NCBI GenBank assembly: GCA_910578525.1
Contig: CAJTRF010000053.1
Span: 1-5,643, forward strand
Direction of reading: 5' to 3'
DNA length: 5,643 bases
Origin: an uncultured Mycoplasmatales bacterium
Lineage (GTDB): Bacteria; Bacillota_I; Bacilli_A; Mycoplasmatales; Mycoplasmoidaceae
Each line of letters begins with the position of its first letter. Within the stretch, counting starts at the first letter, position 1. The notes beneath the pieces are model-generated. The model worked only from the letters and a program-made list of their open reading frames with translations, ran no database searches and was not told where the DNA came from. This document shows positions 1-5,641 of this stretch, one piece after another. The position numbers and the translations under genes were made by a program.

Positions 1-168
1 AACATCAAGAACATTATAAAAGCATCATTTGGAACAGATGATTATAAGGTTTCCAATAGTGGTAACTGTGTTGATATCAAAATAGAGCATCTCAATAAGC
101 TCCACACATTAATTGAAGAATACTTTAATAAGCAAAGCTTACTTGCTATAAGCAATAATAGCATTTAA
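1..168 (+). CDS. C-terminal end of an unidentified upstream gene (partial)
   Basis: Frame 1 is open from the first base to a TAA at 166-168 and gives 55 residues. The peptide begins NIKNIIKASFG, continues through DYKVSNSGNCVDIKIEHL and ends EYFNKQSLLAISNNSI. It reads like genuine protein, with an amphipathic helix (HLNKLHTLIEEYF) near the end. The start and most of the gene lie outside the window. I do not recognise the family. The ending, a helix followed by YFNKQSLL, faintly recalls the end of LAGLIDADG homing endonucleases, but that is too little to name it. It shares orientation with the integrase and is separated from it by 112 bases. Confidence 0.6.
   Translation, partial: NIKNIIKASFGTDDYKVSNSGNCVDIKIEHLNKLHTLIEEYFNKQSLLAISNNSI
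131..155. repeat. AGCAA / TTGCT / AGCAA alternating inverted repeats
   Basis: AGCAA at 131-135 is followed by its reverse complement TTGCT at 143-147 and again by AGCAA at 151-155. The central arm can pair with either flank, with loops of 7 or 3 bases. The element overlaps the last codons of the upstream gene. The same pentamers recur in the hairpin at 192-225. Arms of five bases in AT-rich DNA can arise by chance, so function is unproven. Confidence 0.35.
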
Positions 169-191
169 GTAATTGATATTGACAGCTGTGC

Positions 192-225
192 TAGCAAATC
201 TTTATTGGCAAAGCCAAGTTTGCTA
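192..225 (+). repeat. Imperfect hairpin in the gap before the integrase
   Basis: Outer arms TAGCAAA (192-198) and TTTGCTA (219-225) are perfect reverse complements. Inside them TTGGC (205-209) and GCCAA (213-217) form a second stem around an AAA loop. The two stems are separated by six unpaired bases on the left and one on the right. The 3' outer arm overlaps TTTGC (219-223), which can instead pair with GCAAA at 227-231 around a TAT loop. It lies after the upstream stop and before the T-rich box of the integrase, so it could serve as a 3'-end signal for the upstream mRNA or a regulatory site. T7 tracts follow at 247-253 and 266-272. Confidence 0.5.
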
Positions 226-264
226 TGCAAATGAACAAAGTGAATATTTTTTTGTTTATCAATA

Positions 265-280
265 CTTTTTTTGGAAAAAA
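265..280 (+). promoter_or_regulatory. T7-GG-A6 box abutting the integrase ATG
   Basis: The bases before the ATG at 281 read C, seven T, GG, then six A. A nearly identical string (C, seven T, G, AATAAAAA) abuts the ATG at 2092, and a weaker version precedes the start near 1650. This shared layout suggests a core promoter or translation-start context used across the element. There is no Shine-Dalgarno site. The box also supports choosing the ATG at 281. Runs of T and A are common in AT-rich DNA, so the call rests on the repeated T7-G-A order at a fixed distance from the ATG. Confidence 0.45.
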
Positions 281-1636
281 ATGACTAAATCAGTAAGAAT
301 CTACGATAAAGAATACAACTCCTTACTCAATTATCCTTTCAAATCCAAGTATAAATACATTGATAATTACATAAAACCTTTCTTTAAAAGTGATATCAAA
401 ACAGAACCATTTATTCCTGACTTCAAGTTGAAATCATGCAAAGAATTATCAAAACCAAATTTCTCTAATGAACCAGGTTGTTGGGAAGCAGATTTGATGT
501 TTAGCAAATACTATACTAGAGATTTGACAAAAGAAAATAAAATATATTTGGTTCTCATCAATACAAATACAAGATACCTAATCGTTGAACCTGTAAAGGA
601 TAAAGGAAATATATGGTTTTCCCTTGAACGAATTATAATAAGATATCCACAATTTCTATTCAAAACTATCAAATGTGATGGAGAACCTGGATTAAAAGAG
701 ATGAAAGATAATAGTGTTGTCATTTGGTTTTCAACAGGAGAAACTACTTTGATATTTGACTTGAAAGCTGTAATTAAAGAAGCAAGGATAAAAGAGTTTG
801 ATAAAATATTAAGTAAAATACTCGTGAACCACAAACTGGAAACTCTTAAAAAACTGCTTAAAAAAAGCGACTATTATAAACCTCGTTTCCAAAGGCTACT
901 CAATTTACAATTTGAAGACATCCAGTTTTGGGAAAATACAATAGATTCAATCACCGATTTCTATCCTATAAGATTCATTATTAATGATTCTCCATATGCT
1001 TTAGCTCACAAAAATGTTGATTCTGTTATAAGAACTCTGAGAAATGCTTTTGGGTTAGATGAGCGAAGATTAAGTGATTATAATTTGATGAGACAAATGG
1101 TTGATTACTATAATAACACCCCTCATAGTTCTCTTCGATTTAAGAATTTTGATTATGACCCATCAGATTTTTATGACAAAAATCTTGTAAAACCAACGAA
1201 GTACATATATTATACCCCAGCTCAAATGCAAAACAATGTTGATTTGGAGTGGAGATATATCAGGAAAATGCAAATGAAATTGCGGGAAATCAATGATAAA
1301 CAACGTTTTAAGGGGTTGTTATCTTATAATAGAGGTAATATTATATTAGTTCATCTCGATAAAAGCAAAACGCAAAAAAAGCATGAGAAGCGTAGAAGAG
1401 TATTTAATGAAATTGCTGAGTTTCTAGAGTATCGTAATGGAAATGTAATCTGCAAGTTATTAAAACCATATCAGACTGTTAAAAAAGATGAACCACAAGA
1501 AAAGCTGCATAAAGGTAGGAAACGTATGACTGATGCTGAAAAAGCTATTATTGAAGTACCTATTATATATACGAAATTCATATGTAATTCATTTGGAGAC
1601 TTAAATGAAGATTACATTAAGTATTTTAACATTTAG
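281..1636 (+). CDS. Retroviral-type DDE integrase (Maverick/Polinton-like)
   Basis: This is probably the enzyme that inserts the element's DNA into host chromosomes by strand transfer. Residues are numbered from the ATG at 281 (451 residues). The open frame extends upstream to 173, but only a TTG could start there and the added 36 residues look non-coding. The RNase H-like core shows D71 in CWEADLMF, D133 in IKCDGEPG, and D247 in HKNVDSVIRTLR. D247 occupies the place of the usual Glu in V-E-R-x-x-R-T-L. A DYYNNTPHSSL motif follows at 275-285, typical of this superfamily. Residues about 349-396 (RGNIILVHL to NGNVICKLL), rich in Lys/Arg, resemble the SH3-like C-terminal DNA-binding domain. No HHCC zinc motif is visible in the N-terminal 60 residues. 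The D133-D247 distance is far longer than the usual 35 or so, suggesting an insertion of about 75-80 residues. An inactive copy cannot be excluded, but the frame is intact. Confidence 0.85.
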   Translation: MTKSVRIYDKEYNSLLNYPFKSKYKYIDNYIKPFFKSDIKTEPFIPDFKLKSCKELSKPNFSNEPGCWEADLMFSKYYTRDLTKENKIYLVLINTNTRYLIVEPVKDKGNIWFSLERIIIRYPQFLFKTIKCDGEPGLKEMKDNSVVIWFSTGETTLIFDLKAVIKEARIKEFDKILSKILVNHKLETLKKLLKKSDYYKPRFQRLLNLQFEDIQFWENTIDSITDFYPIRFIINDSPYALAHKNVDSVIRTLRNAFGLDERRLSDYNLMRQMVDYYNNTPHSSLRFKNFDYDPSDFYDKNLVKPTKYIYYTPAQMQNNVDLEWRYIRKMQMKLREINDKQRFKGLLSYNRGNIILVHLDKSKTQKKHEKRRRVFNEIAEFLEYRNGNVICKLLKPYQTVKKDEPQEKLHKGRKRMTDAEKAIIEVPIIYTKFICNSFGDLNEDYIKYFNI

Positions 1637-1650
1637 TTTCTATGAAAAAA
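1637..1650 (+). promoter_or_regulatory. Weak T/A-rich start box of the 130-residue gene
   Basis: Right after the integrase TAG the sequence runs TTTCTATGAAAAAA and then ATG at 1651. Its TG-A6-ATG end matches the TTGG-A6-ATG before the integrase at 281, although the T tract is interrupted. If the box is the true signal, translation would begin at 1651 rather than at 1642, which lies inside it. Because the spacer is so short, this gene may instead be read from the integrase transcript. Confidence 0.3.
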
Positions 1651-2034
1651 ATGCTTATGAATAATATCAAGAATGTTGCAACAAACAATGTAAAACAGCC
1701 CATAACAAAACGTTATTTCCACACTCAATCAACAGAATTTACGTTGCCACTTGAATTTGTATCAAGCAGAAACAAGAAATATATTGTAATTCAATATGTT
1801 GGTGCAATTGTAAAAGACTTTTTAGTTGGTGATTTAATGGTGCATTCAGATATAGTTCAATTAGATGCCTATTGTGATTCATTCATTATGTTAGCTAATA
1901 AGCGTCAAACCAAATATCGAAAATACGAATTCTTCAGTAGCAATAAGAGAGATTACAAGATATGGTTTACCGATTTGTATGGCAATTCAATCATACCATC
2001 AGCATTTATCATGAGCTGCCTTCTTATTTATTAA
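1642..2034 (+). CDS. Small basic, predicted beta-rich protein of unknown function
   Basis: The frame encodes 130 residues and I do not recognise a named family. ATG codons occur at 1642, 1651 and 1657. The first is taken here; the second fits the start box better and would shorten the protein by three residues. The N-terminal 30 residues are Lys/Asn-rich and look flexible. From TEFTLPLEFV on, the pattern is alternating hydrophobic and polar: KKYIVIQYVGAIV, GDLMVHSDIVQ, DSFIMLANK, YKIWFTDLYGN. It ends in a hydrophobic strand, FIMSCLLIY, at the very C-terminus. That suggests one compact beta-sandwich domain, as in small capsid or spike proteins, but this is inference from pattern only. The gene starts five bases after the integrase stop, so the two are likely co-expressed. 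There is no signal peptide, no clear membrane segment and no cysteine cluster. Confidence 0.7.
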   Translation: MKKMLMNNIKNVATNNVKQPITKRYFHTQSTEFTLPLEFVSSRNKKYIVIQYVGAIVKDFLVGDLMVHSDIVQLDAYCDSFIMLANKRQTKYRKYEFFSSNKRDYKIWFTDLYGNSIIPSAFIMSCLLIY

Positions 2035-2039
2035 GTGAC

Positions 2040-2077
2040 AGCTTTTCAAGAACAGAGTTCTTGTTAAGCTATAGCTT
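2040..2077 (+). repeat. Strong hairpin plus overlapping 12-base palindrome before a T7 tract
   Basis: CAAGAAC (2047-2053) and GTTCTTG (2057-2063) form a perfect 7-pair stem around an AGA loop. Beyond a TT/TT mismatch, AGCTT (2040-2044) and AAGCT (2066-2070) extend it by five pairs. AAGCTATAGCTT at 2066-2077 is also a perfect palindrome, so AAGCT could pair with a second AGCTT at 2073-2077 instead. The element starts six bases after the small gene's stop and ends inside the T7 tract at 2076-2082. Hairpin followed by T-run resembles an intrinsic terminator. Palindromes also mark transcript ends in mimivirus, so a 3'-end signal for the integrase/small-gene transcript is a reasonable guess. AATAAA occurs at 2084-2089. 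Confidence 0.6.
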
Positions 2078-2091
2078 TTTTTGAATAAAAA
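2075..2091 (+). promoter_or_regulatory. T7-G-AATAAAAA box abutting the ATG at 2092
   Basis: C, seven T, G and then AATAAAAA lead directly into the ATG. The same order with similar spacing precedes the integrase. An in-frame TAA at 2086-2088 lies two codons upstream and rules out any longer protein, so here the box is fixed relative to a certain start. The embedded AATAAA (2084-2089) matches the canonical poly(A) signal and could serve the upstream gene, but the integrase copy of the box lacks it. Confidence 0.45.
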
Positions 2092-3096
2092 ATGAATAAC
2101 AGCAACCAAAAATCGGTATTCACAGCACTGCAAGAACTTAATTTGCAAGATCCAAATTGTATCAATATTAATAAGGACCATCAACTGTTTTCATATATCT
2201 CTGAAAGAAATAGGAGAGTCTTATTGTATTTAAGTAGTAATTACCATGAATTATTTGTACTTATTAATGGTAGTGAAGTAACGTTGGATTTACCTAAAAA
2301 AGTGGATTTCAAAGATGAGAGAAATATAAATAATACAAACGATCCTAGTCTATTACGTTTATTCACAATAACTGTGGATCTTTTTTCTAATTTTGGTAAT
2401 ACAGATATCCAATTTGTTGAAAAATCATTTCCTGACCTAAATAAAACATATATACTATTGATTGGAGACTATGATTATAGATATGATGTAAAAGAAACAA
2501 ATAATTTCTGTTATCAACTATCTTCGAGCGTAGACGTTGATTACACAGTTAAGCCAGTACCAATAATTATCTTTCTCTGTTTCGAAAAAGAAACATTCAT
2601 GAGCCAATGGCAGAAAGTTCGATTGCGAAATAAAAATGAAGATGCTGATATTAAAGGTTTTAAATATGAATTTCAGGATTGGAAATACCATTTTCCAGTA
2701 TTCAATGTATTCAAATCAAATATCACAAGCCCTATCTTAAAGGTAAATACAAATAATTCACATCCTAGGGAGCCTTCCTTATTTAGTGGATATGACCCAA
2801 AAGTAAATATTGAATATAATAATGAAAAACTTGATATACCCGATGAAATACGCCCAAAGAAGGTATTACCATCACCAATAACTGACTTCAAATATTTTTA
2901 CCAAGAACCTGAAAAATCTAGTATAGCTCGTGATACATCTAAGAATCAAAAGGTTGCAAGTCCAACAGAAGCTAAAAATGATTTCTTGTCGCAAGCGAAG
3001 CTTGGGCCTGCTCAACAGTCACAGGTTTCACAGGTAAATCCAGGAACAAATAAGGCGCATACAACAACATTCAAATTACCAGGTTCAAAAAAATAA
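2092..3096 (+). CDS. Unknown 334-residue protein: beta-rich body, disordered tail
   Basis: The start is secure because an in-frame TAA lies two codons upstream. I do not recognise a family. Residues 1-30 are polar. Residues 40-210 alternate hydrophobic strands and loops (RRVLLYLSS, YHELFVLING, LFTITVDLF, TYILLIGDYDYRYD, VPIIIFLCFEK) and include several aromatic and Trp residues around WQKVRLRN and EFQDWKYHFPVF. Residues about 215-334 are rich in Pro, Asn, Ser, Lys and Gln and look unstructured. Within them an SQVSQV repeat (codons in 3019-3035) comes from a directly repeated TCACAGGT. The end is basic (LPGSKK). A folded beta domain plus flexible tail suits a minor capsid or capsid-associated protein, but no motif proves it. 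It follows the small gene on the same strand after a hairpin-bearing gap, and converges on the large minus-strand gene with 34 bases between the stops. Confidence 0.75.
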   Translation: MNNSNQKSVFTALQELNLQDPNCININKDHQLFSYISERNRRVLLYLSSNYHELFVLINGSEVTLDLPKKVDFKDERNINNTNDPSLLRLFTITVDLFSNFGNTDIQFVEKSFPDLNKTYILLIGDYDYRYDVKETNNFCYQLSSSVDVDYTVKPVPIIIFLCFEKETFMSQWQKVRLRNKNEDADIKGFKYEFQDWKYHFPVFNVFKSNITSPILKVNTNNSHPREPSLFSGYDPKVNIEYNNEKLDIPDEIRPKKVLPSPITDFKYFYQEPEKSSIARDTSKNQKVASPTEAKNDFLSQAKLGPAQQSQVSQVNPGTNKAHTTTFKLPGSKK

Positions 3097-3130
3097 TTAG
3101 CAAGGATATAAAGTAGGAATAGTAATTTTT
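3097..3130. other. 34-base convergent intergenic gap with no hairpin
   Basis: This spacer separates the TAA of the 334-residue gene from the minus-strand TAA of the 836-residue gene. A T7 run on the plus strand (3126-3132) overlaps the minus-strand stop, so that stop reads TAA followed by A's on its own strand. In Trichomonas a TAAA string at the stop is a reported poly(A) signal, which would fit this one gene but not the other stops here. TATAAAG occurs inside, but its orientation and position give it no obvious promoter role. Unlike the gaps at 169-280 and 2035-2091, it holds no hairpin that I can see. Confidence 0.3.
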
Positions 3131-5641
3131 TTATGCTTCATCTTCGTCATCATCAGTAGAAGGTTCCTCAATAATTTCAGCTTTAGCTTGCTTTTCAACA
3201 GTTCGTGATCTAATATATGATTTATCACCAGCACCTTTATGTGCAGCCTTATATAATCCTTTGATTGTGGTGTAATTTCCACCAACTTGTGAATCAATCC
3301 AAGCATCAATATTTTCACCAAATTTGTCTTGTAATTGCTTCTTTGTTGCTGTACTTACTTTATTTTCAATTATAGCTTGAGCTAACTGTGCATATTGGTC
3401 TTTCTTATCTTCTGTGAATCCAAGACCAGTCTTAAGGATGAGGTCATTTGTTTGCTCCAATATTTCTTGTAATACTCCTGATATTTCACCATCACTATTT
3501 ATTTCTCCATCAACTGGCATAGTCGCTTTAATGCTTTCATTATATTCTTTTTGAATCATAACACCCAATTCAGCATTTACGGATTTTGGATGTAATTTCT
3601 TATATTTAACCCAATCACTCCAATCATTGCGTTCATGGTCTTTCATCACTTTAGATTCATAACGTGCAATAAATATGGCTGTACATACTTTGAAATAACT
3701 AAATATACATTTTAATGGTTCCAAATCTTTGTATTCTTCATTAGTAAATATATTGTATAAAACAGTTTGCCATATTTTTGAAAATATAGAACTCCACAAA
3801 CCTCTTGCAGTAATTTTGGTACTGATTTTGGGTTTGGATAAACCAACAGATTGATATGAGTTTATTACTTTTTCTAATTTCTTATCAATTTCAGGTTTAA
3901 ACTTACCTTCATTCCATTGTTCTGGAGTGTATTCCCATGTTCGTTTAGCTCCCATAAGATTCTTAAGCCATACTTCGAATGAATCATTTGTTTTACCAGC
4001 AATACGTTCGGTTTGCCATAATTTCTTATAAGGGTCTGCTTTAACAAGACGATATCCATTAATAATAACAGGCTTACCACGGGTATCAACAATAACAATA
4101 TCTTCAACTCTATCACCGTTTAAATCACAAATTGGATTACCGAGAGGGTCTTTAGTGTCATGCCTAGCTGGTACTAAACGATATAATGGATATCCATTTT
4201 TATCAAATCTTTTCTTGCAATAAGCTTCTGCTCCATCTCTTGTAGCACATTTAGGTGAAAACTTGACACGGTAATTACCGTTAATAAGAATATCAAATAA
4301 TTCCCCTCGATATTTACTAACATCAATACTTTGTTTGTTTTCGAAAATGTACAGGTCGCTCATACGTTTTTGTGATGCTTCAAATGTTTTACCAGCACGT
4401 TTACCTGTTGGGACAGACTTCATATATTCATTTAAGAATTCAGCAGCATTTACTTCAGGTCCTCTTGTTGCTTCAATATTTGAGTTCAATAGTTCTGAAA
4501 AGTTGGTGTGGTCATCTTCAGCTTCAATTGGTTTGTTTCTTCTAAGATATTCTTTGGTTGGTGTGCTAAAAACACGCTTCGACATTGTTTTATAGTCGGA
4601 TAAAGATTTGCAAGCAAAGCTTGAGATTGGGTCTTTCTCTTCCTCCGCAGCTTCCTCTTCTATATCACTATTCATATTAAAAAATATTTCTCTATCTCCA
4701 TTTTCATTAAGGTACTTTATTAATTGTTTGAGTTGCTTTTTGTTTTTAGGTTCAGTTGTTTCTTCAAATATGTTTGTTTCTCTTATTGCATCATGTAATT
4801 GTAATGCGATATTCCTAACTCTAACATCGGAGTCATCTTTAGGATTTATAGACCTATTATAGTAACCATAAAGGTTTTTAGCAGTAAACTCTTCATTTAA
4901 TAAGCCAAACCTTTCTAGTTGGTTAGCATCAATTGTAGAAGATTTATTGTAAGCATCTAATAATTGCTGACCTTCTTGATTAGATTCAGCTAACTTTCTC
5001 ATTGTTTCAATATTGGTTTGTCTTCTTTGTTTCTCAAATTGCATTAGGTTATTTATGTCATCTGGTATCTTATTGTTTTTATGTGAATCTATGTTTTCAA
5101 CCAATGATACGACAAGTAATTGAATCTGTGTAGTATCTTTTTTATTAAATAACGGATACCTTTTTGAGTCATCAGCAATACAATAAAATAAGTGTAAAGC
5201 ATTAATATGATTACTATCAAGTGTAAATAAATTACTAAGTGATTCAATGTCTTTATTAAGTCGATTTCTGAAATAATGGTCTGCTAAATCTGGCTCTTCT
5301 TCCTCCTCAATTTGTGGAATGACAACAGGTTTTTCTTTATTTTTCAGATAGTTGGTTAAATCAATAAAGTAATTCGCTTTTGAATCAAGTATTTTAGCTA
5401 ATTCATTTTTTTGTCTTTTACTTCCTTTAGGCTTTGCGTTATATTTATCAAGCATATCTTTTAGCTTTTCTTTCACGTCTTTGATATAGTTACGAGGATT
5501 CTTAAGATACTCAATAATATTGTGTATTATTGTTTTTATTTGCTCTGATTTACTATTTTGGAACATGAATATGAGCATATCTTGATAATCTTTCTTTTTT
5601 ACCTCATTCATTATTAATTGTTCATCCACATCTGACGTCAT
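3131..5641 (-). CDS. Large acidic multi-region protein, possibly Tlr6Fp-like
   Basis: The frame gives 836 residues from an ATG two bases inside the window edge, so an earlier start cannot be excluded. Residues 1-105 are helical and Lys-rich; an acidic run (EEEEEPDLAD) is at 112-121. Residues 125-320 are mostly helical and charged, followed by a second acidic patch at 326-337. Residues 445-545 form the most domain-like part: YRVKFSPKCATRDGAEAYC, then DLNGDRVED at 506-514, then IVIVDTRGKPVIINGY. D506, N508, D510 and D514 have the spacing of calcium-binding loops in VCBS/FG-GAP repeats. Residues 613-660 are Trp/Phe/Ile-rich. The last residues are strongly acidic (STDDDEDEA). From memory, large Maverick and Tlr-element proteins called Tlr6Fp carry a similar DxNGDxxxD...NGY segment, but I cannot confirm homology. 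It is the only minus-strand gene seen. No signal peptide or catalytic motif is evident. Confidence 0.7.
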   Translation of the reverse strand: MTSDVDEQLIMNEVKKKDYQDMLIFMFQNSKSEQIKTIIHNIIEYLKNPRNYIKDVKEKLKDMLDKYNAKPKGSKRQKNELAKILDSKANYFIDLTNYLKNKEKPVVIPQIEEEEEPDLADHYFRNRLNKDIESLSNLFTLDSNHINALHLFYCIADDSKRYPLFNKKDTTQIQLLVVSLVENIDSHKNNKIPDDINNLMQFEKQRRQTNIETMRKLAESNQEGQQLLDAYNKSSTIDANQLERFGLLNEEFTAKNLYGYYNRSINPKDDSDVRVRNIALQLHDAIRETNIFEETTEPKNKKQLKQLIKYLNENGDREIFFNMNSDIEEEAAEEEKDPISSFACKSLSDYKTMSKRVFSTPTKEYLRRNKPIEAEDDHTNFSELLNSNIEATRGPEVNAAEFLNEYMKSVPTGKRAGKTFEASQKRMSDLYIFENKQSIDVSKYRGELFDILINGNYRVKFSPKCATRDGAEAYCKKRFDKNGYPLYRLVPARHDTKDPLGNPICDLNGDRVEDIVIVDTRGKPVIINGYRLVKADPYKKLWQTERIAGKTNDSFEVWLKNLMGAKRTWEYTPEQWNEGKFKPEIDKKLEKVINSYQSVGLSKPKISTKITARGLWSSIFSKIWQTVLYNIFTNEEYKDLEPLKCIFSYFKVCTAIFIARYESKVMKDHERNDWSDWVKYKKLHPKSVNAELGVMIQKEYNESIKATMPVDGEINSDGEISGVLQEILEQTNDLILKTGLGFTEDKKDQYAQLAQAIIENKVSTATKKQLQDKFGENIDAWIDSQVGGNYTTIKGLYKAAHKGAGDKSYIRSRTVEKQAKAEIIEEPSTDDDEDEA

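Noticed and set aside
173..280. N-terminal extension of the integrase (36 more residues)
   Set aside because: The extension begins at a TTG, not an ATG, its composition looks unlike the rest of the protein, and it runs through the hairpin and T7 tracts. The ATG at 281 fits better.
511..834. Minus-strand 107-residue frame inside the integrase
   Set aside because: It lies opposite the conserved catalytic core and has no recognisable motif, so it is an antisense shadow.
281..1636. LTR retrotransposon or retrovirus origin for the integrase
   Set aside because: No reverse transcriptase, RNase H, protease or gag frames flank it in this window, no LTR is visible, and the neighbours are separate genes with their own stops and starts.
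2992..3004. CAAGC-GAA-GCTTG small inverted repeat
   Set aside because: Five-pair stem inside coding sequence with no T-run and no gap context; likely chance.
4335..4862. Two plus-strand frames of 84-86 residues opposite the large minus-strand gene
   Set aside because: Both are Ser/Phe/Leu-rich, as expected from antisense reading of an acidic, Lys-rich coding sequence, and neither has its own start context.
5633..5640. TGACGTCA, a perfect palindrome identical to a cAMP-response element core
   Set aside because: It falls within the first codons of the 836-residue protein, and an isolated 8-base palindrome is expected by chance often enough; there is no supporting site nearby.
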